Positions 25,134 through 34,412 of a DNA stretch of 64,000 bases are shown here, one piece after another. Every line of letters starts with the position of its first letter. Within the stretch, counting starts at the first letter, position 1. Both the position numbers and the translations under genes were made by a program. The notes under the pieces are model-generated. The model did no database searches, was not told the origin of the DNA, and saw only the letters and a program-made list of their open reading frames with translations. Source of the stretch: Litchfieldella rifensis (GTDB lineage Bacteria; Pseudomonadota; Gammaproteobacteria; Pseudomonadales; Halomonadaceae); NCBI RefSeq assembly GCF_042646605.1, contig NZ_JBHRUG010000017.1, forward strand, positions 361,644 through 425,643. Direction: 5' to 3'.

Positions 25134-26501
25134 TCAGGCGGCGTTCCATAGCCGCTGGGCTGCCGCCCGATGGCGAGCCATCAGTGCCTCGAGGTCGAGG
25201 TTCTGTACTTGAGCGTCGATGACCCGCCAGCGGCCGGCGACCATCACGCGGTCGGCTCGGTATGCCCCGCACAGCAGCAGCGCGGCCAGCGGGTTCTGTG
25301 CGCTGGAAAAGCGTGGCTCATCGAGCTTGAACAAGGCCAGGTCGGCCTGCTGGCCGGGTGCCAGCCCGCCGATATCCTCGCGGCCGAGGCAGCGTGCCGA
25401 GCCTTGGGTGGCCCAGCGAATCACATCGGTATGACCGACCTGGGCGGGGCTGTAACGCAGTCGGCCGAGCAGCATCGCCTGGCGCATCTCCTCCGCGAGG
25501 TTGGAATGATCGTTGGAGGCCGAGCCGTCCACGGCCAGCCCCACCGGGGCGCCGGCACGCTCGAGCTCCAGCGTGCGGCATAGTCCCGAGCCCAGCACCA
25601 TGTTCGACGACGGACAGTGGGCGATGCCGGTTCCCGCCTCACCGAGACGGCGAATCTCCTCATCGCTGAAATGGATGCCGTGGGCCAGCCAGGTGCGGTC
25701 GCCGAGCCAGCCGCATTCGGCCAGGTAGTCGAGCGGGCGCAGGCCGAACAGGCGTTGGCAGTAGCGGGTTTCGTCCTCGGTCTCGGCCAGGTGGGTATGC
25801 AAGCGCACGTCTTCGGCCTCGGCGAGTTCGGCGGTGGCCTTCATCAGTTCGCGACTGACGGAAAAGGGCGAGCAGGGCGCCAGCGCCACGGTGATCATCG
25901 CGCCTTCCCCGCGCTGGTGATAGCGGGAGATCAATCGCCGACTGTCATCGAGGATGGTGGTTTCCTCCTGTACCACGTGCTGCGGCGGCAGACCGCCATC
26001 GTCGCGACCCACGCTCATCGAACCGCGCGTCAGGGCGGCACGCACGCCGAGCCGTTGGGCGGTTTCCACTTGCCGGTCGACGGCGCCCTCTAGCGCATTG
26101 GAGAACACGTAATGGTGGTCGGCCACGGTGGTGCAGCCGGACAGTAGCAACTCGACCATCGCCAACTCGCTGGCCACCGCGAGTTGCTCCTCATCGAGGT
26201 TGGCCCAGACGTCGTAGAGCGTGGTCAGCCAGGGAAAGAGTTCCTTGTTCAACGCCGGCGTATAGGCGCGAGTCAGGGTCTGATAGAAGTGGTGATGGGT
26301 GTTGACCAGACCCGGCAGCAGGACATGCTGCGAGGCATCGAAGGCTTGGTCAACCGGTTCGCTGGGCTGATGACCAGCGGCCACGCGTTCGACGATGCGT
26401 GTGCCTTGTACCACGACGCCGCCGGCGGCAGCGGGGTCTGAGCAGGCCAGCGGATGCTGGATCCACAGGCGGCTATTGTTGGCTTGGGACGCAAGTGACA
26501 T
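25134..26501 (-). CDS. 8-oxoguanine deaminase (amidohydrolase superfamily)
   Basis: This is a zinc-dependent deaminase predicted to convert 8-oxoguanine to uric acid plus ammonia, in the cytoplasm. The 455 residues carry the amidohydrolase metal motifs: LPGLVNTHHHFYQTLTRAY near residue 65, the later LHTHLAETEDET, WLAHGIHFSDEEI and DGSASNDHSNL. The pattern is that of the 8-oxoguanine deaminase/hydroxyatrazine hydrolase branch. The start has AGGAG seven bases upstream. The product would be a substrate for the downstream NCS2 permease family. A structured leader lies just upstream. Confidence 0.85.
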   Translation of the reverse strand: MSLASQANNSRLWIQHPLACSDPAAAGGVVVQGTRIVERVAAGHQPSEPVDQAFDASQHVLLPGLVNTHHHFYQTLTRAYTPALNKELFPWLTTLYDVWANLDEEQLAVASELAMVELLLSGCTTVADHHYVFSNALEGAVDRQVETAQRLGVRAALTRGSMSVGRDDGGLPPQHVVQEETTILDDSRRLISRYHQRGEGAMITVALAPCSPFSVSRELMKATAELAEAEDVRLHTHLAETEDETRYCQRLFGLRPLDYLAECGWLGDRTWLAHGIHFSDEEIRRLGEAGTGIAHCPSSNMVLGSGLCRTLELERAGAPVGLAVDGSASNDHSNLAEEMRQAMLLGRLRYSPAQVGHTDVIRWATQGSARCLGREDIGGLAPGQQADLALFKLDEPRFSSAQNPLAALLLCGAYRADRVMVAGRWRVIDAQVQNLDLEALMARHRAAAQRLWNAA

Positions 26502-26520
26502 CTCGAGGCTCCTGTCGTTG

Positions 26521-26576
26521 GGGCACCCATCGCCAGCGGCGAAGGGTTACCCACGCACACGCGTGGTTCAGGTGCC
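26521..26576 (-). ncRNA. Structured 5' leader, candidate riboswitch of the 8-oxoguanine deaminase gene
   Basis: The minus-strand transcript can fold into a closed three-way element. P1 is GGCACC (26571-26576) with 26522-26527. P2 is CCACGC with loop GUGU (26551-26566). P3 is CGCC-GCU-GGCG (26531-26541) with one extra A-U pair. UGAA and GUAA link the helices. The element ends 20 bases before the start codon, close to the ribosome site. I cannot match it to a known riboswitch class. Confidence 0.4.
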
Positions 26577-26583
26577 TTCCTAT

Positions 26584-26740
26584 GGAGACACTGAATAAAT
26601 GCCTGCGCAGCTCCATCACTGCGTTACGCGGTGCTGGTGCGCCAGCCCGGTCGAAGCCTCACATATACCCCATATGCTCCGGTTGCTGCGCTCCGGGCGC
26701 CTGGTGCTTGAAGCCGCTCGTCGATTTATTCAGCGCTCCC
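26584..26740. repeat. MITE-like element with imperfect terminal inverted repeats
   Basis: About 157 bases are bounded by GGAGACACTGAATAAAT on the left (26584-26600) and the inverted counterpart ATTTATTCAGCGCTCCC on the right (26724-26740); ten bases (CTGAATAAAT) match exactly. The interior contains further small dyads and no gene. A half copy of the right end lies at 57077-57096. It carries no transposase, so it would be a non-autonomous element lying upstream of the purine deaminase promoter. Confidence 0.55.
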
Positions 26741-26940
26741 TTATCTGAACCCAGGATGGGTGTCGACGATTTTGTATTCAATTTGTACTCAATGTGAGTG
26801 CTAAAATGTGTACCGTGATGTTGCCAATGTCAAGAGTGCGCGTTGTCGGCCCGTTGATACCTTCGTATCGACACGACGACGTAGCCAGGCGGCGCGATGC
26901 GCCGAACGTGGAGCAAGGGGAGGATGGATCAGGTCAGCGG

Positions 26941-27720
26941 TCAACCGTTCACGGCCGCTGGTTCGGGAAAGACCCGACGGCTGGTCACGCAGTTACGGCC
27001 CTTGGCCTTGCACTCGTAGAGGGCGGCATCGGCGGTGGCGATCATGTCTTCGAGGCTGACCGGCCACCCGGAGGCAGTGGTCGAGACGCCGATACTGACC
27101 GTCACCACGTCAGTGACCAGCGAGCCCTGATGGGGAATGCCCACGGCCTGAAGCATGCCGCGCATGGCTTCGGCGAGGCGGGTGGCATCGTCCTCTTCGG
27201 CATCCAGCAGGACCACCAGGAATTCCTCGCCGCCCAGGCGAACCACGATATCGGTCTCGCGGCGGAAGGTATCGCGCAGCACGTTGGCGATCTCGATCAG
27301 GCAGTCGTCACCGGCCTGGTGGCCATAGAGGTCGTTGTAGTCCTTGAAATGATCGACGTCGATCATCAGTGCCGATACGGCGTTCATCCAGCGTCGGCTG
27401 AGTGGCAGCGCGATCTCGAGGCGTTGTTCGAGCAAGCGCCGGTTGCCAAGCCCGGTGAGGGGGTCCTTGATCGACTGCTGATGCAGGAGGTGGTTGGTAG
27501 TCTTGAGCCGGTTCACCCTATCGGCCAGGCGAGCGACCAATGGCGCGGCACGGTTAGGCGCCGGCATTGGTTCCGAGCCTCGCTCGCACTCGTCGAGGCC
27601 CTCGAGGAGCGTCTTCAGTGGGCGACGATAACGAACATGAACCAGCGCGACGGCTGACATGAAGATAAGCATGGCAACAAGCGCCATCAGGAACAGGGTT
27701 AGCATCGGCTCGTCGGTCAT
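26941..27720 (-). CDS. Diguanylate cyclase (GGDEF)
   Basis: This is a predicted cyclic-di-GMP synthase of 259 residues. One membrane helix near the N-terminus (LTLFLMALVAMLIFMSAVALV) is followed by a short linker and a complete GGDEF domain: DPLTGLGNRR, DVDHFKDYNDLYGHQAGDDCL and RLGGEEFLVVLL, an active-type signature. The I-site position reads RRET, so RxxD-type product inhibition is not obvious. The start is taken as the ATG at 27720 (MTDEP); an upstream ATG at 27804 would add 28 residues that do not resemble an N-terminus. It is a single gene, downstream of and on the same strand as the ABC exporter (41 bases between). Confidence 0.88.
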   Translation of the reverse strand: MTDEPMLTLFLMALVAMLIFMSAVALVHVRYRRPLKTLLEGLDECERGSEPMPAPNRAAPLVARLADRVNRLKTTNHLLHQQSIKDPLTGLGNRRLLEQRLEIALPLSRRWMNAVSALMIDVDHFKDYNDLYGHQAGDDCLIEIANVLRDTFRRETDIVVRLGGEEFLVVLLDAEEDDATRLAEAMRGMLQAVGIPHQGSLVTDVVTVSIGVSTTASGWPVSLEDMIATADAALYECKAKGRNCVTSRRVFPEPAAVNG

Positions 27721-27845
27721 TCCTGCCCGCCGCTGGTGTCGGGACGCGTTGATTTGGAGATTCAAGTCCCTTATCGGCTGCCGGCGAGCAAACTTTAGTT
27801 GCATTCAATTACAGATTTCGAGTCGATGCCGAGGTGTCGAGGCCC

Positions 27846-29609
27846 TCAATAGCCATCATCCTCGAGGGCAAATTGCAGGCTGGCGAGCTGCCGATACAGG
27901 GCGCTGGACTCGAGCAGCTCCGAGTGGCTGCCCGATGCCACCAAGCGGCCTCGGTCCAGCACCAGCAAGCGGTCGGCGGCGACCACGGTGGCCAGGCGGT
28001 GGGCGATGACCAGGCTGGTGCGTCCGCGCATCAGGCGATCCAGTGCCTCCTGGACGACGCGCTCGCTTTCGGCGTCCAGCGCGCTGGTGGCCTCGTCGAG
28101 CAGCAGTACCCGAGGATCACGCAGCAGCGCCCGGGCAATCGCCAGGCGCTGGCGTTGGCCACCGGAGAGCTGGACGCCGCCTGGGCCGAGGGGAGTCTCG
28201 AAGCCTTGGGGCAGGGCCTCGATGAAATCCAGCGCATTGGCGTCCTGGGCCGCGGTTCGTACGGCCTGGTCCGATGCCGTGGGATGGCCGTAGCGGATGT
28301 TGTCCGCCGCCGATCCGGTAAACAGCACCGGTTCCTGGGAAACCAGCCCCATGACGCTACGCAAGGCGCTCGGGTCCAGCTTGCGCAAATCGAGGCCATC
28401 GAGTCGCAAGTGACCGACGTCCGGGTCATGGAAGCGCAGCAGTAGCGAGAGCAGGGTGCTCTTGCCGGCGCCGGATGGCCCCACCAGCGCTACCCGTTCG
28501 CCCGGGCGAATGTGCAGATTCAGATCGATCAGGGCCGGTGTCCGGGGGCGGCTGGGATAGGCGAAGGTCACGTCCTCCAGGCGGATATCGCCGCGTACCG
28601 GCTGCGACAGTGTCTGAGGATCGGGAGGCGACTGTATGCGCGCTTTGGCATTGAGCAATTCCAGCAACCGTTCGGCGGCGCCGGCGGCGCGTTGCACATC
28701 GCCGGCCACCTCCGCCAGCGAGGCCACGGCACCGGCCGCCAGCACCGCGTAGAAGACAAAAGCCGACAGCTCGCCGGCACTCATGTCGCCGGCAAGTACC
28801 GCATGGCCGCCTTGCCACAGCATCAGTCCTACGGCGCTGAAGACCACCAGCATGGCGATACCGGTCAGCCAGGCGCGCTGTCGGGTACGCTGGATGGCGG
28901 CGTCGAAGGCCTGCTCCACGCGTTGGCCGTAGTCGCGGCGATCGAGGGCTTCGTGACCGAAGGCCTGCAGGGTGCGGATGCCCGCGAGGGCTTCACCGGC
29001 ATAGCGCCCAAGTTCCGCGATTCGGTCCTGGCTGTGTCGCGACAATCGGCGGACCCGGCGCCCGTACCACAGGATTGGCAGCACCGTGGCGGGAATGCCC
29101 AGCAGCACCATGGCCGACAACCAGGGTTGGGTGATCACCATCAGGATCATGGCACCGATCAGCATCAGCAGGTTGCGCAGCGCCACCGACAGCGATGAGC
29201 CGAATAGGGTCTGCAGCACGCTGGTGTCGGCGGTCAAACGCGACTGGATCTCACCGGCGCCATTGCGTTCGAAATAGTCGGGCTCCAGCGTCAACAAATG
29301 ATCGAAAACCTGGCGGCGCAGATCGCCGGCCAGGCGTTCGCCGATCCAGGTCACCAGGTAGTAGCGCAGTGCCGACGCGCAGGCCAGGACTGCCACGATG
29401 CCGAGCATGGCGGCCAGTGCCTGATTCAGGCGTGTGGCGTCTTCGGCCAGGAAGCCCTGGTCGATCACCAGCCGCAGCCCCTGGCCCATCAGCAGCACGC
29501 TGCCGGATGCTGTCAGCAGCGCGATGGCGGCCAGCGCGAGGCGCCAGCGGTAGGGATGCAGCAGGCTCAGCAGGCGCAACAGGATGCGTGGATCGGGACG
29601 GGCGCTCAT
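27846..29609 (-). CDS. ABC exporter half-transporter (MsbA/BmrA-like)
   Basis: This is a fused membrane-ATPase ABC exporter of about 587 residues that works as a dimer. Six helices precede the nucleotide-binding domain, which has Walker A VGPSGAGKST, Q-loop VSQEPVLF, signature LSGGQRQR, Walker B LLLDEATSALD and the H-loop IAHRLATV. The substrate could be lipid or drug; the paralog cannot be placed. The start at 29609 has GAGG five bases upstream; ATGs at 29645 and 29651 lack a ribosome site. No MsbA-typical lpxK partner is adjacent, so lipid A transport is not supported. Confidence 0.88.
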   Translation of the reverse strand: MSARPDPRILLRLLSLLHPYRWRLALAAIALLTASGSVLLMGQGLRLVIDQGFLAEDATRLNQALAAMLGIVAVLACASALRYYLVTWIGERLAGDLRRQVFDHLLTLEPDYFERNGAGEIQSRLTADTSVLQTLFGSSLSVALRNLLMLIGAMILMVITQPWLSAMVLLGIPATVLPILWYGRRVRRLSRHSQDRIAELGRYAGEALAGIRTLQAFGHEALDRRDYGQRVEQAFDAAIQRTRQRAWLTGIAMLVVFSAVGLMLWQGGHAVLAGDMSAGELSAFVFYAVLAAGAVASLAEVAGDVQRAAGAAERLLELLNAKARIQSPPDPQTLSQPVRGDIRLEDVTFAYPSRPRTPALIDLNLHIRPGERVALVGPSGAGKSTLLSLLLRFHDPDVGHLRLDGLDLRKLDPSALRSVMGLVSQEPVLFTGSAADNIRYGHPTASDQAVRTAAQDANALDFIEALPQGFETPLGPGGVQLSGGQRQRLAIARALLRDPRVLLLDEATSALDAESERVVQEALDRLMRGRTSLVIAHRLATVVAADRLLVLDRGRLVASGSHSELLESSALYRQLASLQFALEDDGY

Positions 29610-29727
29610 CGCAGCCTCGGGCGGTGCTAAAGGGAACGTTGTCATGGACATTACCAGGCCGCCGGCCGATGTGCATGGGCTGGATAAGTGTTAGCGTCGC
29701 CTGGGGTTGCCCATTCGAGGAGGCGGC

Positions 29728-30489
29728 ATGCGATTACGAATACTCTCGGACCTGCATCTGGAACACTACGATGCCGAGCCCGAATTGCCGGAAGTGCCGG
29801 CCGATGTCGTGGTGCTGGCCGGCGATATTCATCGTCAGGCCGAAGGGCTGGCATGGGCCGCCAAGCGTTTCCAGGACACGCCGGTGATCCTGGTGGCCGG
29901 CAATCACGAATTCTACCGCACCCGCCTGACGGAGCTGCGAGCGCGGATGCGCGGGGAGGCCGAGCGGCTGGGCATTCACTTCCTCGACAACGATGCCGTG
30001 ATCATCGATGGCGTGCGTTTTCTCGGCACCACGCTATGGACCGACTTTGCCCTCTACGCTGACGACGAAGGACATGACCCGCTCGTCACCTGCGAGTTGG
30101 CTCGTCGGCTGATGCAGGATTTCCATCTCATCGAACACCCGCAAGGGGAAGTCTTCACCCCCGTGGCTTGCCAAACCCTGCACCGAGAGGCACGCACCTG
30201 GCTGGACGACGAATTGGCCAAGCCGCACGACGGCCCCACGGTAGTGGTCAGCCATCATGCGCCGCTGCGTGAATGCATCCCGTCGCGTTACCGGGGTGAT
30301 CCGTTGTCACCGGCGTTCGCTTCACGACTGGACGACCTGATGGGGCCCATGGACCTGTGGGTCCATGGACACGTCCACGATCCGGTCGACCTCCGGATCG
30401 AGGGCACGCGCGTGATCGCCAACCCCGCCGGCTATCCCGATGAGTTCGAGTCGCCGCTGTTCGTACCGGATCTCGTCGTGGAGGTGTAG
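29728..30489 (+). CDS. Calcineurin-like metallophosphoesterase
   Basis: This is a cytoplasmic metallophosphoesterase of 253 residues. The dinuclear metal-site motifs are all present in order: ILSDLHLEH, LAGDIHRQ, VAGNHEFY, VVVSHHAPL and VHGHVHDPVD. The start was chosen because GAGGAGG lies just upstream; the frame extends seven codons further without a ribosome site. The substrate is unknown; the family includes phosphodiesterases and protein phosphatases. It is a single gene divergent from the ABC exporter. Confidence 0.9.
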   Translation: MRLRILSDLHLEHYDAEPELPEVPADVVVLAGDIHRQAEGLAWAAKRFQDTPVILVAGNHEFYRTRLTELRARMRGEAERLGIHFLDNDAVIIDGVRFLGTTLWTDFALYADDEGHDPLVTCELARRLMQDFHLIEHPQGEVFTPVACQTLHREARTWLDDELAKPHDGPTVVVSHHAPLRECIPSRYRGDPLSPAFASRLDDLMGPMDLWVHGHVHDPVDLRIEGTRVIANPAGYPDEFESPLFVPDLVVEV

Positions 30490-30599
30490 TCACCGCGAGG
30501 CCGGCAGATACCGTGTCGCAAGTCCCAATACCACTTGACGGTATCATGACCCTTACTTAGCTTGATAAGCCAAGTCGGTTATATGGGCCGTGTACGACC

Positions 30600-31781
30600 A
30601 TGTCGGTACAAGATCTCGATAAGTTGATCAATTTCAGGAGAGATATTCACCAGCATCCGGAACTTGGCTTCGAGGAACATGAGACGTCGCGCAAGGTACG
30701 CGACTATCTGGATGCCTTGGGTGTCGAACATGTTTTCGGTATTGGCAGAACCGGTATCGTGGCCTGGATCGTCGGCTCACAAGAGGCGCGGAGGGCGAGT
30801 GTCGGCCTGCGTGCCGATATGGATGCCTTGCCTCTCGAAGAAAAGAGCGGTGTCAGTTATGCCTCGCAACACAGCGGCTGCATGCATGCCTGTGGGCATG
30901 ACGGCCATACCACCATGCTGCTGGGAGCCGTCGAGTACTTCAGAAACCATCGAGATTTTGCCGGCACGGTCTATTTTGTCTTTCAGCCCGCCGAAGAGGG
31001 TGTCGGTGGCGGCAAGGCGATGGTCGACGATGGCCTGTTCGAGCGGTTTTCCATCAAGGAGATCTACGGCTTGCATAACTGGCCGAGCCTGCCGGTCGGT
31101 CGCTTTGGGCTGGTGGCTGGCCCGATCATGGCCAGCGGGGACCGGGTCGATATCACGATTCACGGCAAGGGCGGTCATGGCGGCTTGAACCCGCACGGTT
31201 GCATCGATCCGATTCGTATCGCCGCGGAACTTATTCATAAGGCGCATACCATCGTGTCGCGAGAAGTGGACCCGCTGAGTCCGGCAGTGCTGAGTATCTG
31301 CGCCATGCAGAGTGGCGACTTGAGCGGGTTCGCGGTCATTCCTCATACCGCACGCCTCAGCGGCACGATTCGCGCGCTGGATGAAGACACCCGGCAGCGT
31401 GTTGCCTCGGGACTGAAACGACTCTGCGAGAGCCTTGAGCATTATCACGGGGCGACCATCGAGCTGCTTATCGAAGACAAGTTCGGCGTCACCTTCAACG
31501 AGGCGGGGGCAACCGAATCCGCAAGCAAGGTCATCAAGGCGTGTTTTGGTGAGGACGCACTGGAAAGGCATTACAAGCCCAGCATGGGAGGCGAGGATTT
31601 TTCCTATATGTTGGCCGCGTGCCCGGGCGCCTATATCCACGTCGGTTCCGGCGACGATGACCATCCGCACGGACTGCATAATCCCGAGTATGACTTCAAC
31701 GACCGCGTCATACCCTATGGCGTGGAACTACTCGTCCGCCTGGCCCAGGAATCGCTGGCTAAACAGAATACCAAGCAATAA
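30600..31781 (+). CDS. M20 family amidohydrolase (hippurate hydrolase-like)
   Basis: This zinc hydrolase of 393 residues cleaves N-acyl amino acids or related amides. M20 motifs are visible: RRDIHQHPELGFEEHET, GLRADMDALP, HACGHDGHTTMLLGA, FQPAEEG with the catalytic glutamate, and SMGGEDFSYML. A dimerisation domain occupies roughly residues 180-290. It has no signal peptide, so it acts on imported substrates. It is followed after 70 bases by a DUF3311 protein and an SSS symporter, which probably supplies the substrate. Confidence 0.9.
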   Translation: MSVQDLDKLINFRRDIHQHPELGFEEHETSRKVRDYLDALGVEHVFGIGRTGIVAWIVGSQEARRASVGLRADMDALPLEEKSGVSYASQHSGCMHACGHDGHTTMLLGAVEYFRNHRDFAGTVYFVFQPAEEGVGGGKAMVDDGLFERFSIKEIYGLHNWPSLPVGRFGLVAGPIMASGDRVDITIHGKGGHGGLNPHGCIDPIRIAAELIHKAHTIVSREVDPLSPAVLSICAMQSGDLSGFAVIPHTARLSGTIRALDEDTRQRVASGLKRLCESLEHYHGATIELLIEDKFGVTFNEAGATESASKVIKACFGEDALERHYKPSMGGEDFSYMLAACPGAYIHVGSGDDDHPHGLHNPEYDFNDRVIPYGVELLVRLAQESLAKQNTKQ

Positions 31782-31852
31782 AGACATCCGTGTAAGAAAT
31801 ATTGGTAAAAGTGCCGATCGTTTTCATCCTCTGAATAGAGGGGAGAAGCACA

Positions 31853-32068
31853 ATGTCCAAGAACAAGATCACCAAAGCCTATATCACCTTTCTCGTTATC
31901 CTCTTCCTAAGCATGATCTTCCCGGTGTACTCCCTCGCCAATCGTGTCTTTCCGCTCGTGCTGGGGTTGCCCTTCGGTCTGTTCTGGATCGTGCTCATGG
32001 AAGCGATCGCCTTCGTCGTGCTGTGCGTCTTCTATCGCTATGAGTACGGCAAGGGGGATCGGTCATGA
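31853..32068 (+). CDS. DUF3311 small membrane subunit of an SSS symporter
   Basis: This is a 71-residue protein with two membrane helices (about 8-28 and 38-60), matching the small DUF3311 proteins that precede sodium:solute symporter genes. The stop overlaps the symporter start (ATGA), so they are translated together and probably form a complex. A GGGGAG ribosome site is present. Function beyond pairing is unknown. Confidence 0.8.
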   Translation: MSKNKITKAYITFLVILFLSMIFPVYSLANRVFPLVLGLPFGLFWIVLMEAIAFVVLCVFYRYEYGKGDRS

Positions 32069-33528
32069 GCAATTGGATCTTCGCCCTGGCCGCGATGCTG
32101 GCGTACCTGGTGCTGGCCTTCGTGCTGGGCCTGCTGGCCAGCCGCAATCGCTCGTTCTGGTCGGTATCGGAATATGCGGTGGCCGATCGCGGCCTGGGGC
32201 TTATCGTGATCTGGTTCATGATGGGGGGCACGATATTCAGTGCCTTTTCTTTTCTGGGCGGCCCGGGAATGGCGTTCGCCCAGGGCGCGGCGGCCTTCTT
32301 CGTGCCGGCCTATGTCGCCTTGGGCATCCTGCCTTGGTACTTGCTGGGACCGAAGGTGGGGCGCATCGGGGCGCGCAAGAACTTCTTCACCATGGGCGAT
32401 TTCCTCGGCGACCGCTATCAGTCCAGGGCCTTGACCGTGATCGTCGGCGTGATCTCGGTGCTCGCCTTCATCCAGTACCTGACCCTGCAGATCAAGGGCA
32501 TGGCGTTCGTTTTCAATATCCTGACCGATGGGGTCATTCCCTACTGGCTGGGGGCGCTGCTGGCCTATGGCATCGTGATCGCCTATGTCGCCACCTCGGG
32601 GGTCCGCGGAGCCGCCTGGAGCGATGTCTTCCAGGGGGCGTTGATGCTGATCGTGGCCTGGACGGTGGGCTACTACCTCGTTTACACCCTGCAGGGCGGA
32701 CCCACCGAGATGTTCACGTCGATCAACGAGACCCAGCCCGGCTTTCTGACCATCGGCAAGGAAGGCTCGACGATGTCGGCCATGGCGTACTCCACGGTGA
32801 TCCTGGTGTCGGCACTGGGTTTCATGATGTGGCCGCATCTCTTCACCAAGTCCTATACCACCACGGAAAAGCGCATCAAGCTTACGACGCTGGCGTTTCC
32901 GCTGTTCGGAATCTTCATGGTACCGGTGCTGTTCATCGGCTTTTCCGCCATCGGCGTGGTGTCGATGGAGCAACTGGACAGCGAGGACCAGATCCTCCCT
33001 TACCTGATCACCTATGAGCTGGGCGCCAGCGGCTGGCTCTACGGCTTGATCGGGGCCGGGTCGCTGGCGGCGGCCATGTCGTCCTCCGATGCCATCACCC
33101 ACGGGGGCTCGGTATCGCTGGGGCGTGACGTGATACTCCCGCTGAAGCCGGATATGTCCGAGCGCACGCAGATCTGGATCATGCGTCTCGGGGTTCTCGT
33201 CATCGGTGCCGCCGCGTATTGGCTATCGATCTTCGGCGCGGCGGGGATCATCGCGCTACTGGTGGGGGCTTACGGCTCGATCACCCAGTTCGTGCCCGCC
33301 GTGTACGGTGCCCTGGTCTGGCGCCGCGCGACCCGGAGCGGCGCCATCGCGGGTCTGGTGGTGGGTATCCTCGTCAATTACTACTACCAGATCATCGCCG
33401 ACACGACGCCGCTGGAGATGAATGCCGGCTTCATCGGCTTGCTGTGCAACATCGTGGTGTTCGTCGCGGTCAGTCTGCTGACGCGCCCTGTGCCCCACGC
33501 CCTGGCCGAGGAGTACCGAACTGCCTGA
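32065..33528 (+). CDS. Sodium:solute symporter (SSS family)
   Basis: This is a Na+-coupled transporter of 487 residues with about 13 helices. Typical SSS features include the SEYAVADRGLG N-terminal motif, GGTIFSAFSFLGGPGMAFAQG and the AGSLAAAMSSSDA sodium-binding signature. The family includes PanF and proline or sialic acid carriers. Because it is coupled to a DUF3311 protein and follows an M20 amidohydrolase, it may import N-acylated amino acids or related amides (inference). Confidence 0.9.
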   Translation: MSNWIFALAAMLAYLVLAFVLGLLASRNRSFWSVSEYAVADRGLGLIVIWFMMGGTIFSAFSFLGGPGMAFAQGAAAFFVPAYVALGILPWYLLGPKVGRIGARKNFFTMGDFLGDRYQSRALTVIVGVISVLAFIQYLTLQIKGMAFVFNILTDGVIPYWLGALLAYGIVIAYVATSGVRGAAWSDVFQGALMLIVAWTVGYYLVYTLQGGPTEMFTSINETQPGFLTIGKEGSTMSAMAYSTVILVSALGFMMWPHLFTKSYTTTEKRIKLTTLAFPLFGIFMVPVLFIGFSAIGVVSMEQLDSEDQILPYLITYELGASGWLYGLIGAGSLAAAMSSSDAITHGGSVSLGRDVILPLKPDMSERTQIWIMRLGVLVIGAAAYWLSIFGAAGIIALLVGAYGSITQFVPAVYGALVWRRATRSGAIAGLVVGILVNYYYQIIADTTPLEMNAGFIGLLCNIVVFVAVSLLTRPVPHALAEEYRTA

Positions 33529-33538
33529 GCCGGGAGGC

Positions 33539-34408
33539 TCAAAGTTCACGCAGCGCTGCCAGCAGCGAGCGGAGCTCGTGGCTCTGGTGACCGATCACCA
33601 CGAGTGCCTGGGTCCGGCCGGCGGAGGTGGCGACACGTGTCGTACGTCCGCCGGCAAACTGCACGACGTAGCGCGTACCCGATCGATCGTTGGCCCGCAC
33701 CAGGCCTTTGGCACGCACCAGACTGGGGGCGGCAGCGGCGAGCAGGGCATTGAGCGCCTCGACATCGATGGGGTGGGGCAGCGGCAGGCTTTCCGTGACC
33801 AGCGCACCGCTGCTGCCCCCGACCGTGGCTGGCTCGGTCGGGGGTGGCCCTTCGGCTTCCTCGAGCACCCAGCTTGCTGCGGGATTGATGGCGGCGATGC
33901 GCTGCAGGAGATGCTCGCGCTGCTCGTCGGTGAGCCAGTTCACCCGGTTGATGCGCAAGCGGGAAACCTCCTGGATCTGTGCGATGACGAGGTCGCTGAT
34001 GGCGGCATCGCGGTGGTGGCGTTCGAAGGCGCTGGCATCGACCAGCGTTTCGCTCTCGTCGAGCCGGTAGCCCTGCGCGGCAGCAAACAGTTGTTGCAGT
34101 GGGCGAGGCCTGGCGATGCCGCTGGCTTCGAAGACGAGGTGGGTGGGACGCCGCGACCAGCGCTTGATGTCACGCAACTGGGCGGAGAGATTCCCCGAGA
34201 TGCCGCAACAGGCGCAGCCGTTGTCGAGCCGCAGGATGTTGTCTTCCCGTGACTCGATCAGGGCGGCGTCGATATTGATCCGCCCGAAGTCATTGACCAG
34301 GAACAAGGCATTCTCCAAGGCACCGCTGCGGATCAGAGAATTGATGCGAGTGGTCTTGCCGCTGCCGAGAAACCCGCAAAGCAGGGTCGTGGGGATCGCC
34401 TGTGCCAT
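33539..34408 (-). CDS. CobW-family GTPase / metallochaperone
   Basis: This is a COG0523 GTPase of 289 residues. The P-loop is GFLGSGKTT, a CxCC-type metal motif reads NGCACCGISGNL, and the CobW C-terminal domain follows after about residue 190. Family members insert metals (Zn, Co, Fe) into enzymes. The start at 34408 has GAGGA upstream. It lies four bases after the amidohydrolase gene on the same strand, so it could load the metal of that enzyme or of the adjacent zinc-dependent M20 enzyme (inference). Confidence 0.85.
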   Translation of the reverse strand: MAQAIPTTLLCGFLGSGKTTRINSLIRSGALENALFLVNDFGRINIDAALIESREDNILRLDNGCACCGISGNLSAQLRDIKRWSRRPTHLVFEASGIARPRPLQQLFAAAQGYRLDESETLVDASAFERHHRDAAISDLVIAQIQEVSRLRINRVNWLTDEQREHLLQRIAAINPAASWVLEEAEGPPPTEPATVGGSSGALVTESLPLPHPIDVEALNALLAAAAPSLVRAKGLVRANDRSGTRYVVQFAGGRTTRVATSAGRTQALVVIGHQSHELRSLLAALREL

Positions 34409-34412
34409 TGCG

